A stretch of DNA of 64,000 nucleotides from Bryobacter sp. (GTDB lineage Bacteria; Acidobacteriota; Terriglobia; Bryobacterales; Bryobacteraceae): positions 28,852 through 92,851 of the forward strand of contig JALHNH010000027.1 of the NCBI GenBank assembly GCA_022843625.1. The letters are read 5' to 3'. Positions 56,458 through 63,960 of the stretch are shown here, piece by piece. Position 1 is the first letter of the stretch, and each line of letters starts with the position of its first letter. The notes under the pieces were generated by a model. That model made no database searches. It was not told the origin of the DNA and saw only the letters and a program-made list of their open reading frames with translations. A program made the translations under genes and the position numbers.

Positions 56458-57393
56458 ATGAACAACGGCTCTACCGATACCGATCTCCAGGACCTCGATA
56501 GCAAGCTAAGGACGATCCTGCCCGAAGAGTACCAGGAGTGCTACGAAGACCTCAAACCAGTTTCCATGGGCTCTGCGGGATTGAAGTTCGACGCCTCAGG
56601 CCGGGTCGCCTGGGACGAAATCTGGAAGACTTTCTGCGATCTCGCCATGGCCGGCGGCCCGCCACACCGCGGCACCCTGCTTGAGCCCGGCAAACTGCCT
56701 GAGATCGAGTCGCAGCCTGAGCAATACCAAACCGTAGTCGAAGAAATCTGCCGTGGCATCCGCATGGTCAGCGGTCTTACCGTGCAACAATCTCCGAATC
56801 CCGGATGGGTCCATCTGAGTTGCACAGACGCAGGCATGGCCACTTGGATGGCGCGTGCGATCACGATGGAGAACATCTCAGCACACGCGGACAAAACGAT
56901 TGTGAAATTGCCGGCAGCTCCGCACTTCAGGCTGGAAAAGGAGATCAAAAACGTGGTCACCTCCGTCGCCAAGACCGCGCATTATTTTGTCGATCACATC
57001 GGGCCAGGCCAGCAACGGGCCATTGCCGAACTGTTTGAAAAGGCCGAAGCGATTGCACCGCTCCTTGAGCCGGGCATTCCAAATGAGCTGCATAACGAAT
57101 CCACGATCCGCGCTCTCCGCGATCATGTAGCTCAAGAGTTGTGGCGCAAAACCGGCCTGCGCGCGAGTGGTCCAGAATACCTCGGCTGGCTGGGGCTGAA
57201 GTGCATAAGCTTGCGTTCCGCGATTTGGCTGATGCGGGCCTTGGTTGTCAATAGCGTCCTTGCTCGCCGCGAAGGGAATGTTCTGTTTGTACCGATCGAT
57301 CCTGCCCTCGATCCAGCCGGACACCGCGTCGTCCGGGCGGTGATTGAAGCTCGAAACCTGGCTCTACGCAAGGGCATTGTTGTTGACGCGTAG
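56458..57393 (+). CDS. Uncharacterised cytosolic protein
   Basis: A 311-residue protein without signal peptide or membrane segment, mostly helical. Recognisable patches are GLTVQQSPNPGWVHLSCTDAGMATWMARAI, EKEIKNVVTSVAKTAHYFVDH and a second similar region SLRSAIWLMRALVVNSVLARREGNVLFVPID. The repeated pattern (statement of a surface strand, then a long helix followed by ARR/ENI and a strand) hints at an internal duplication of an alpha/beta unit. I do not recognise the family. It lies 106 nt after the kinase gene, same strand, perhaps co-transcribed. Confidence 0.75.
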   Translation: MNNGSTDTDLQDLDSKLRTILPEEYQECYEDLKPVSMGSAGLKFDASGRVAWDEIWKTFCDLAMAGGPPHRGTLLEPGKLPEIESQPEQYQTVVEEICRGIRMVSGLTVQQSPNPGWVHLSCTDAGMATWMARAITMENISAHADKTIVKLPAAPHFRLEKEIKNVVTSVAKTAHYFVDHIGPGQQRAIAELFEKAEAIAPLLEPGIPNELHNESTIRALRDHVAQELWRKTGLRASGPEYLGWLGLKCISLRSAIWLMRALVVNSVLARREGNVLFVPIDPALDPAGHRVVRAVIEARNLALRKGIVVDA

Positions 57394-57445
57394 GAGAATG
57401 TTTTCATCCTTGTGTGTCACAGCACCATCCCCATGCTTAGCTCAA

Positions 57446-57476
57446 GTTTTTGGGACGGCCTGTTTTTGGGACGGCC
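57446..57476 (+). repeat. Two-copy 15-nt tandem repeat
   Basis: GTTTTTGGGACGGCC occurs at 57446-57460 and again at 57462-57476, a 16-nt period. It is probably a local slippage duplication in the decaying 931-nt intergenic region 57394-58324. Confidence 0.6.
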
Positions 57477-57713
57477 AGGCGTCTACCTTGCAAAATCTCC
57501 AATAAAACCAAGCCTTCGGCGAACTTCTCACCGGCTCTCAACATAAAACTCCCTGGGCGGCCAAGCCACTAAAATGTTGTTTTCTCCTGCCTTGAAACTT
57601 AGAGGCCATGAACCTGCATTCCGGAAATTGTCAAATTTCTCAAATTTCCGCCTGGGACAGGTCGAAAAATTTAAGCGCTTCTAGGCAGCGTGCCGCCGCT
57701 CCGCTCGCCGGAT

Positions 57714-57866
57714 TTACCCAGGCTTTTGAGTCTTAGTCGCCCCCATACTCAGCACGGACCGCTCGGTCAAATCGAGAGATACAGACCGGTCTTCAGCTTC
57801 CATTTTCGCTACCCGCGACTGGCGCAACCCAAGTTTAGCAGCCAGCGCCTTCTCCGTAAGCCTCAT
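57714..57866 (-). pseudogene. XRE/HigA-type antitoxin relic
   Basis: The minus-strand frame MRLTEKALAAKLGLRQSRVA then KMEAEDRSVSLDL matches the HTH of HigA-like antitoxins (QKELAxxLGxxQSRVAKMEAGDPSVSLDLL). The N-terminal and C-terminal parts are missing and no toxin gene is adjacent. Confidence 0.55.
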
Positions 57867-58026
57867 CCTCGCCCTCAATTCTCAAATTCCTCAGACGGTA
57901 TCACCCGTGACACCGTAAAGTGCGTCGAACGCCGCGAAGCTTCTAGCCAAAATGCGACGAAAGCCTCGCGATTGGCGCATTGAGGAAGAAGCTCTTCACA
58001 ATGGCTCAGACGCAGTCAAAGCTTAG

Positions 58027-58215
58027 CTTCTGAATTGCCATAAGCACGGTGATGCAACCCCCAAGCCTTTTGCGGCCAGTGGTCAATGGCGGCAACGTGT
58101 GCCGCGTAGTCTCCACAGCCGTTTGGTCGCCAGAGCGAAACAGGAAGGCGTCAGCCTCAACACACTGGTAACCGCGATGATCGCTGAGGGCTTGGGCCAG
58201 CGCAAGGCGTCCTAA
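58027..58215 (+). pseudogene. HicB antitoxin C-terminal relic
   Basis: The frame after a stop at 58024 reads ...HGDATPKPFAASGQWRQRVP followed by RSLHSRLVARAKQEGVSLNT and LVTAMIAEGL. This is the linker plus ribbon-helix-helix end of HicB antitoxins (GKFxxRxPKSLHxRLxxRAxxEGVSLNQxxxxxxAEGL). An in-frame stop interrupts the preceding degenerate HicB core, and no start codon or HicA gene remains. Confidence 0.6.
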
Positions 58216-58324
58216 CCCTAGCTGCGCAGAGATCTGGGCATGAGCCGAAGATTAAGCCCAGGCTCTTCACGGGAAAGCCATCAAACTGATCCGTCCCGGC
58301 GCGACGGTTTCTTTCAACTGCTTT

Positions 58325-59386
58325 TTACAGGGCCCCGAGGACTTCTTTGTAGAGATACTTGGCGCCTTCAATTCCATTGAGGGGGCCCTCTTCGTACTCG
58401 AGGGCGAAAACGCCGTCGAATTTGGTAGCCATCATGACTTTAACGGCGCGGCGGACGTCGTTTTTGTCGCCCCAGCGGCTCCAATACTTCGCGTGGGCGC
58501 AGCTATGGGCATAAGGCGCCAGAATCTTGAGGCCGGTAAAGAGCATCTTCTCGTGCTCCCAATTGCCGAAATCCGGTGTCGCTTCACACCACTTGCTATT
58601 AACAGCATCGATCATGATCACAATGTTGGTGGGATTCGCGGTAAGGCCCCAATGGTTTTCGAGCGTGACTTTGACGCCGACCTTCCCGCCGTAGTCGGCG
58701 AGCTCCTTCAGAGACTCGACGCAGTTGTCGAGGTATTTAGCCACTTCCTCGTTCTGGGGATAGCCATGAGGTCCATGCGAGGCCGGCGGCAGGATGTCAG
58801 GACCGCCGGAGTTGACACGCATCGATACGGCGCCGAGAGTCTTACCCGCATCCAGCCACTTCTTGGCGACGGCGACGCCGGCTTTACGCTTGGCGGCGTC
58901 ATGTTCGGCGAGATCGCGAGGGGCGCTGTTAGAGATGTGTTGGCACTTGGTTCCGGTTTTCACCATCGTGTTAGCCAGTTTCTCGAGCCAGGCTTTGCCC
59001 GAGGCCGTGTGGGGATCAAACTCGTAGGAAGGGCCCTCGCCGTTGCTCTGGCCCGGGGTGCGAATAAACATGCTCTCGTCGGTGAAGTCGCCAAAGAGGC
59101 CGGAGAATATGTCCATTCTGGTGACACCTGGGAAGGTGTTTTTGGTGAACTGAGGGAAGTCGAGCATCGTGATCTCGCCGTATTTCTTCTTCAGTTCCGG
59201 AGAGACCATGCCTGGATCAGTGTAGCGGGACTTGAAGATCTGCCGGATCGGCCAGGAATTCGAGGCGATTTTCGCCAACTTCTGTTTTTCGGTCAGGGGG
59301 GCAGCCGAGGCGGCTTGGGGGGCGAAGACCAGGCTCGACAAGCCGGCCGTTTTCATCAGGTCGCGTCGATTGGGGAAGATGGTCAT
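58325..59386 (-). CDS. Tat-exported sugar phosphate isomerase/epimerase-like TIM barrel
   Basis: The start is placed at ATG 59386, where a Tat signal begins (FPNRRDLMKTAGLSSLVFAPQAASA). The 353-residue protein belongs to the xylose-isomerase-like/AP endonuclease 2 superfamily: MLDFPQFTKN, SMRVNSGGPDILPP, VKVTLENHWGLTANP (metal Glu region), TPDFGNWEHEKML, SCAHAKYWSRWGD (metal His) and FALEYEEGP. Exported members of this family are common in acidobacteria and planctomycetes and usually annotated as sugar isomerases without proven substrate. Isolated gene; downstream is the TA-relic region. Confidence 0.88.
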   Translation of the reverse strand: MTIFPNRRDLMKTAGLSSLVFAPQAASAAPLTEKQKLAKIASNSWPIRQIFKSRYTDPGMVSPELKKKYGEITMLDFPQFTKNTFPGVTRMDIFSGLFGDFTDESMFIRTPGQSNGEGPSYEFDPHTASGKAWLEKLANTMVKTGTKCQHISNSAPRDLAEHDAAKRKAGVAVAKKWLDAGKTLGAVSMRVNSGGPDILPPASHGPHGYPQNEEVAKYLDNCVESLKELADYGGKVGVKVTLENHWGLTANPTNIVIMIDAVNSKWCEATPDFGNWEHEKMLFTGLKILAPYAHSCAHAKYWSRWGDKNDVRRAVKVMMATKFDGVFALEYEEGPLNGIEGAKYLYKEVLGAL

Positions 59387-59504
59387 GTTTTTTAATGTAC
59401 CGTTATCGCCCCGATCTTCCGGTATTCGCAAGTTTGTTTGATTTTTTTGAGGTACTTGCCGTACTGGGCCAGCCCCAATCACCCCAGGTGCTACAATGTG
59501 ACAC

Positions 59505-59753
59505 ATGAGGAAAACGTCAGTTCGTGAACTTCACATTCACACCTCAGCCCTGGTGCAAGAGGCTGCCGAAGGCGGCGTCATTGTGATTGAACGTCGCGGT
59601 CAGCCTGTTGCTGAATTGCGTCCGCTCTCCCCTCTCTCCACCATAAACGACGAGGTTAAAGAGAATATCTTTCGCTCCATGAAGGAACTATGGGACCGAT
59701 CCCCTGTTTCTGGCGACAGCACTAAAATCATCGAAGACGACCGGAACCGCTAA
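59505..59753 (+). CDS. Phd/YefM-type antitoxin
   Basis: An 82-residue protein with the Phd/YefM fold start (TSVRELHIHTSALVQEAAEGGVIVIERRGQPVAELRPL) and a flexible acidic C-terminus that would wrap the toxin. It is encoded 22 nt upstream of the VapC-like gene. A -10-like TACAAT at 59492 lies 8 nt before the ATG, hinting at a short or absent leader. Such antitoxins autorepress. Intact. Confidence 0.9.
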   Translation: MRKTSVRELHIHTSALVQEAAEGGVIVIERRGQPVAELRPLSPLSTINDEVKENIFRSMKELWDRSPVSGDSTKIIEDDRNR

Positions 59754-59775
59754 TCGCCGCAATCTCAGAACCACT

Positions 59776-60201
59776 GTGTATCTCGACACCTGCTACATCG
59801 CCAAATTCTATTGGAATGAGCCAAATTCCTCCCAGGTTCGCGAACTCGTTCGCGGAGCCAACAAAATCTACTCCTCCGCCTGGGCACTAGCCGAGTTTCA
59901 CGCCGTCCTCCATCGCCGTATCCGGGAAGGCCTCACCACCGCAGAAGAAGCAATTGACCTTGCCGCCAGATTCTCAACCCATGCAAGAGACGGCTTGTGG
60001 AATTTCGTTCCTGTAAACGAAGCCTTGTTGCGCAGGACCTCACTCCTGCTGATTTCTGCTCCTCGTGACATTTTCGTGAGGACAGCCGATGCGGTTCATC
60101 TCACCACCGCCCAGGAACTGGGGGAACGCGAAATCTGGACCAGCGACCGCCACATGCTGGCCGCCGCTCCTTACTTTGGGCTTATCGGAAGATCTAACTG
60201 A
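59776..60201 (+). CDS. VapC-family PIN-domain toxin
   Basis: A 141-residue protein from GTG 59776. The four PIN acidic residues are present: YLDTCYIAKFY (Asp), ALAEFHAVLHRR (Glu), RTADAVHLTTAQELG (Asp) and TSDRHMLAAAPYFGL (Asp). VapC proteins are Mg-dependent RNases that cut initiator tRNA or rRNA. Paired with a Phd-type antitoxin; the only complete PIN toxin among several relics in this window. The first REP-type repeat unit begins at its stop codon. Confidence 0.92.
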   Translation: MYLDTCYIAKFYWNEPNSSQVRELVRGANKIYSSAWALAEFHAVLHRRIREGLTTAEEAIDLAARFSTHARDGLWNFVPVNEALLRRTSLLLISAPRDIFVRTADAVHLTTAQELGEREIWTSDRHMLAAAPYFGLIGRSN

Positions 60202-60587
60202 GAGGTGGACGGTCTTCCATGAGGCGGCTGCCTCTGTCAACCGAAAATGTTCCCTCTGGTTCGGCTTTTTCTTCTCCTTCGCCTCAATATCAGTTCCGCT
60301 GCACGAGACGCGGCGGCGGTCCAGGAGAGGTGGACAGTCTGATTGAGAGGTGGAGAGGTGGAGAGGTGGACAGTCTGATTAGTCCCCCCTGCAATTTCCG
60401 CCAAATTTTTACAAGGCAAGTTTCACCTCCTCAATCGATTTTAGCCTCCGACTGCCCAGATCCCGGCCCTGGCACCTTCAGGCAACCCGAGAGGTGGACA
60501 GTCTCGAGAGGTGGACCGAGAGGTGGACAGTCTGAGAGGTGGACAGAGAGGTGGACGAGAGGTGGACAGTCTGATTGAGAGGTGGAC
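60202..60587. repeat. REP-like repeat array left of the RAYT gene
   Basis: It contains ten perfect copies of the core GAGGTGGAC (60202, 60327, 60363, 60491, 60508, 60520, 60536, 60548, 60559, 60579) plus partial ones. Several are in the fuller form GAGAGGTGGACAGTCTGATT, and two continue into AGTCCCCCCTGCAATTT. Spacing is irregular (11-17 nt in the dense part). All lie on one strand, head-to-tail. This is typical of transposase-associated REP expansion rather than CRISPR. Confidence 0.8.
60361..60491. repeat. 131-bp direct repeat, copy 1 (duplicate of RAYT 3' end)
   Basis: It matches 60577-60707 with only two mismatches and no gaps (period 216 nt). The block begins with a full REP unit and ends GGCAACCCGAG. 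In copy 2 this sequence encodes the last ~16 codons of the transposase plus its downstream flank, so copy 1 is a detached duplicate of the gene's tail. Confidence 0.85.
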
Positions 60588-60707
60588 AGTCTGATTAGTC
60601 CCCCCTGCAATTTCTGCCAAATTTTTACAAGGCAAGTTTCACCTCCTCAATCGATTTTAGCCTCCGACTGCCCAGATCCCGGCCCTGGCACCTGCAGGCA
60701 ACCCGAG
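60577..60707. repeat. 131-bp direct repeat, copy 2 (RAYT 3' end)
   Basis: Partner of 60361-60491. It contains the RAYT stop codon (60657-60659) and the REP unit next to it. Confidence 0.85.
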
Positions 60708-61376
60708 TTCCGTTCCTGGCGCTTTCCTGTCCATCTCGAGGGCATGCCGTGCCGCCAATTCACTCAACACTTTCTCCACAAAGTCTTTAGATCCCAACGG
60801 TTTGCCTGAGTATGTCGCCGACTTTAAACGCTTGAGTTGGCCTTCATCTCCCGGGCTTGCCAGTAATTCTGCCCAGTGTCTGGCCCCACCTGAAGCGCTC
60901 CAAAACTGCATGTCGAGCAGGTGCGAAGTGTCTTTTCCACTCAAATGAGCATTCGCGCTGGACCAGCGAAACTCCTCCGCTGAGGACACCAATCCAGCCC
61001 TCACGGGATTCATCTCGACATAGCGGATCGCACTCCACAAGTGGCTCTCTTCCATCGCGCATGAAAAAAATCGGTTCTGCCACAAATGGCCGCTTCGGAT
61101 TCGCCGTGCGTTCGAATATTGCGAATATCTACCATGCGTTCGGCGCAGACACACGGCCAGGGAGTTCACCTCTTCAGGCACCGCAATCAGGTGTATGTGA
61201 TTGCGCATCAAGCAGTAAGCGAGAATACTGACGCCCGCTTGATGGCTGTACTCTTTCAGCAAATCCAAATAGACACGGCGGTCTCGCTGCGTATGAAAAA
61301 CAATCTGTCGATCGGTTCCGCGTTGGGTGATGTGGTGGGGAAATCCGGGCAAAACGCGCCGGGCTGTTCGAGGCAT
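60657..61376 (-). CDS. REP-associated tyrosine transposase (RAYT, TnpA-REP/Y1 family)
   Basis: The start is placed at ATG 61376 (MPRTARRVLPGFPHHITQRGT); a TTG eight codons upstream is possible. The 239-residue HUH endonuclease has QRGTDRQIVF, MRNHIHLIAVP with the His-x-His metal pair, HLWQNRFFSCAM and the helix IRYVEMNPVRAGLV with the likely catalytic Tyr. RAYTs are related to IS200/IS605 transposases and mobilise or process REP hairpins. This one is bordered downstream by a dense REP-like array and its 3' end is part of a 131-bp duplication. All motifs look intact. Confidence 0.92.
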   Translation of the reverse strand: MPRTARRVLPGFPHHITQRGTDRQIVFHTQRDRRVYLDLLKEYSHQAGVSILAYCLMRNHIHLIAVPEEVNSLAVCLRRTHGRYSQYSNARRIRSGHLWQNRFFSCAMEESHLWSAIRYVEMNPVRAGLVSSAEEFRWSSANAHLSGKDTSHLLDMQFWSASGGARHWAELLASPGDEGQLKRLKSATYSGKPLGSKDFVEKVLSELAARHALEMDRKAPGTELGLPAGARAGIWAVGG

Positions 61377-61444
61377 ACGCTTGTAGAGTGGATGCAGCAA
61401 AACTTTTTTCTCTCCATTTTGCAGTAGGTGCTATTCAGACTGTC

Positions 61445-61558
61445 CCTATTCCCATGCGTCACAAGCCGCTGGCTCTGAAACAGGCCCTCAAAACGATTCG
61501 GATAGGTAACTCCAGTAACTTGACCCTCATTGTTGTAGGGCCAAGAGGCCAATAGCAA
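61445..61558 (-). pseudogene. Possible RHS/YD-repeat fragment
   Basis: A minus-strand frame reads SWPYNNEGQVTGVTYPNRFE, resembling the YDxxGxVTxxTYP unit of RHS repeats. Only about one unit remains. Tentative, but a putative RHS-like C-terminal relic lies 0.9 kb upstream on the same strand. Confidence 0.3.
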
Positions 61559-61570
61559 ACCCGATATGAG

Positions 61571-61648
61571 GTCAGAATTGAATCGCTTCTACTTTCCTGT
61601 AGAGCTTTTTCATCTCATTCAACATGCCGATTTATCCTAGCGCTCGGC
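61571..61648 (+). repeat. 78-bp dispersed repeat, copy B
   Basis: It aligns without gaps to 36609-36686 (63 of 78 identical by eye). Unlike copy A it is not followed by a group II domain V. Confidence 0.6.
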
Positions 61649-61663
61649 TGTCTCCTTCCCGTC

Positions 61664-62383
61664 CTAGCGGATAAGCCCCTTCATCTCATGACAATCGATC
61701 GAATCTGAGCCAGCCTCAATAATGCAGCGCCACTGCACATCACTTACCTGTTCTGCTGAGATATCTTTAGCTCGTTCCCACGTTTGCGGACCGACTTGTC
61801 CACATCCATCAAGCCAATGCCATGGGTCCGTCCGAATATATACTATTGATTCGTCACTAGAAAACGTTTTCACATACGCCAGTGCCTCCTTCTTGATCTG
61901 AGAAATGTCTGAATTTGGGCTCCTGAGCATCGAAAAAACATGGCCTTTGCCGAGACGGCTTCTAATATTGACGAGAAGCAATCTCCCAGACGACGAAAGA
62001 AACGGATTGCTCTTTCCTGCAATGTGCCATTCGCCCTTGAGCTTTTTTCCGTCCCACATATAGATACCTGATCCAGCACTCGTTTCTAGATAAATGGCCT
62101 GATTGCTACGTCTGACCCATTTCTGAAATTCTATGCACAACTCAGCACTGGGATCAGTACTCATCCCAAATCCTGAGCTGGACTCCGAACTCTTGGGCCA
62201 TATGGATAGATAGTAGGAATTTGACCTCTTTTTCTGCCGGTAGGCCCCCACTTCTCGCATTACCGAACGATAAGAATATGGTTGCTTTTCGCAACAGGTT
62301 AGATTGCTGATTTTGATTTGGTCGAATCGACTCTGCGCTGGCAAGAGAAGAGCAAGGAAGATTGGGAAACTGGCAAGTTTCAT
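61664..62383 (-). CDS. Secreted protein of unknown function downstream of an HExxH relic
   Basis: The start is placed at ATG 62383, where a signal peptide begins (MKLASFPIFLALLLPAQS); GTG 62392 is in frame. The mature ~220 residues contain a CC pair and several single Cys (LTCCEKQ, AELCIEF, DGCGQVG, WRCII, DCHEM), and a region IYLETSAGSGIYMWDGKKLKG. No family recognised. Its ATG overlaps the stop of the HExxH-containing fragment as ATGA, implying translational coupling to that gene when it was intact. A role as immunity or accessory protein of an exported toxin is conceivable but unproven. Confidence 0.7.
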   Translation of the reverse strand: MKLASFPIFLALLLPAQSRFDQIKISNLTCCEKQPYSYRSVMREVGAYRQKKRSNSYYLSIWPKSSESSSGFGMSTDPSAELCIEFQKWVRRSNQAIYLETSAGSGIYMWDGKKLKGEWHIAGKSNPFLSSSGRLLLVNIRSRLGKGHVFSMLRSPNSDISQIKKEALAYVKTFSSDESIVYIRTDPWHWLDGCGQVGPQTWERAKDISAEQVSDVQWRCIIEAGSDSIDCHEMKGLIR

Positions 62384-62532
62384 CGTTTGCACCCTCGCAG
62401 CAAAAAGGTCGTTAAAGGATCTGCGCCGTTTGCTCCAAGTGCTTTCACGTCAGATTCAGATAAACCGAACCGTCTGTACATATCGTCATGGGCGTCAAAG
62501 GCGAGGGCAACATGAAGAAGTTCGTGCATCAT
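62380..62532 (-). pseudogene. HExxH-containing C-terminal relic (RHS-toxin-like end)
   Basis: The frame stays open through 62540 and, from the ATG pair at 62532, reads MMHELLHVALAFDAHDDMYR followed by RFGLSESDVKALGANG and ending LLRGCKR. HELLH is a zinc-peptidase motif, and the layout (HExxH, then a helix and a terminal LLRxC) recalls C-termini of RHS-associated proteins in acidobacteria. The 5' part is replaced by the REP-like array. Its TGA overlaps the next gene's ATG by 4 nt. Confidence 0.5.
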
Positions 62533-62544
62533 TATGGCTTCTGA

Positions 62545-62640
62545 GAGGTGGACAGAGAGGTGGACAGTCTGATTGAGAGGTGGACAGTCTGATTAGAGAG
62601 GTGGACAGTCTGATTAGTCCCCCCAGCAATTTGGTACGCT
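62545..62640. repeat. REP-like repeat array right of the RAYT region
   Basis: Four GAGGTGGAC cores (62545, 62557, 62577, 62598), in the same orientation as the array at 60202, the last followed by AGTCTGATTAGTCCCCCC and AGCAATTT. It separates the HExxH relic from the IS481-like element and appears to have truncated the former. Confidence 0.8.
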
Positions 62641-62645
62641 CCGAC

Positions 62646-62684
62646 CACATAGGTGACAAAACATTCTAATCACATCGGTAACAG
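62646..62684 (+). mobile_element. Left-end sequence of the IS481-like element
   Basis: CACATAGGTGACA and CACATCGGTAACAG, about 25 nt apart start to start, resemble the repeated GTnAC-type motifs in terminal inverted repeats of IS481 elements. They lie 23 nt before the transposase start. The matching right end is not visible before the window ends, so the boundary is approximate. Confidence 0.45.
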
Positions 62685-62706
62685 ATTTTAGGGCAAGCTT
62701 CTCGCG

Positions 62707-63960
62707 ATGCCCTGGAAAGAGACCGTAGTGATGGAAGAGAGATTTCGATTGATCGAGCGCTGGAAAGAGAGCCAAGAGAGCATCTCGGATCTGGCGAAGC
62801 GATTTGAAGTGAGCCGCAAGACCGTCTACAAGTGGTTGGAGCGCTATGAACTAGGCGGCGTCGAAGACCTGGCCGACCGCTCCAGAAGGCCTCTGGTGCA
62901 GGCTTGCCGGACACCAACTGAGCTGGAACAATGGATCGTCAACCTGCGGCAAACGCATCCAAGCTGGGGGCCAAAGAAGCTGAAGCGATTCCTTGAGCGG
63001 CGCCAACCGGAGCTTCCGTGGCCAGCCGAAAGCACTGTAGCGCTGATCCTGGATCGCAACGGATTGACGACAAAAAGGAAGAAGCGCCGCCGGGCAACAC
63101 CATCCGAACAACCTCTGGCTCATGCCAAAGAGCCGAACGATATCTGGTCGATTGACTTCAAAGGGTGGTTTCAATGCGGCGACGGAACTCGCTGCGATCC
63201 GCTGACGGTGAGCGATGCATCGACAAGGTTTTTGTTGTGCTGCCATGCCATGGAGAGAACGACAACACCCTTTGTGATGGCCAAGTTGACCAAGGTATTT
63301 CGGGAGTTTGGAATGCCGGCCCGCATGCGAAGCGACAACGGAAGCCCCTTTGCCTCCACTGGTTTGGGAGGCCTCAGTAAGCTGAGTGTTTGGTGGATCC
63401 GCCTCGGCATTCTGCCTGAGCGTATTGAGCCAGGCGAGCCGCAACAGAACGGCAGGCACGAACGGATGCATCGCACGATGAAGCAGGAAACGGCCAATCC
63501 CCCCGCTGAGGATGCCCCGAAGCAGCAGAGAAGTTTTGATGAATTTCGGCGTGTTTACAACTACGAGCGCCCACACGAAGCATTGGCCGGCGATTGCCCT
63601 GCCGACCACTACAAGGCATCCTCGAGGCCCTACCCGGAGAGGTTGCTGGAGCTCGAGTATCCACCCGGCTTTGAGATACGAAAGGCCGATGATAGTGGCA
63701 AGATCCGCTGGAAACAGGCAAGGTGCAGACTCGGTGAAGCGCTGGCTCATGAAGTGATTGGCGTCGAAGCCATTGACGATGGCGTGCATCGAGTCTGGTT
63801 CGGCCCTGTCTTGCTCGGCCTGCTGGATGAACGTAAGGGACATAGCCAGGCAGCAAGCAAGGAGGCGAGCAGTTGGCCGCGTGAAGTGAACCCTTCAGGT
63901 GAGACAGTTTTAGATCGGGACAATCCGATTGTATTGGTATTTGGTTGGAGGCGGGGATAG
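62707..63960 (+). CDS. IS481-family transposase
   Basis: A 417-residue DDE transposase. The N-terminal helix-turn-helix (SISDLAKRFEVSRKTVYKWLERYE) and second HTH-like region are followed by the integrase core: WSIDFKG (Asp), RSDNGSPF (Asp) and EPGEPQQNGRHERMHRTMK (Glu). The MPWKE start is typical of the family. A ~90-residue C-terminal tail (residues ~325-417) extends past the core. The gene looks complete; the right terminal repeat lies beyond the window or is lost. Confidence 0.95.
   Translation: MPWKETVVMEERFRLIERWKESQESISDLAKRFEVSRKTVYKWLERYELGGVEDLADRSRRPLVQACRTPTELEQWIVNLRQTHPSWGPKKLKRFLERRQPELPWPAESTVALILDRNGLTTKRKKRRRATPSEQPLAHAKEPNDIWSIDFKGWFQCGDGTRCDPLTVSDASTRFLLCCHAMERTTTPFVMAKLTKVFREFGMPARMRSDNGSPFASTGLGGLSKLSVWWIRLGILPERIEPGEPQQNGRHERMHRTMKQETANPPAEDAPKQQRSFDEFRRVYNYERPHEALAGDCPADHYKASSRPYPERLLELEYPPGFEIRKADDSGKIRWKQARCRLGEALAHEVIGVEAIDDGVHRVWFGPVLLGLLDERKGHSQAASKEASSWPREVNPSGETVLDRDNPIVLVFGWRRG

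Noticed and set aside
60202..60587. CRISPR array
   Set aside because: Repeats are short, irregularly spaced and often abutting, no spacers of uniform length, no cas genes; an RAYT transposase sits beside them.
62851..63843. 330-codon minus-strand open frame
   Set aside because: Antisense of the IS481 transposase, which carries the complete DDE motif set.
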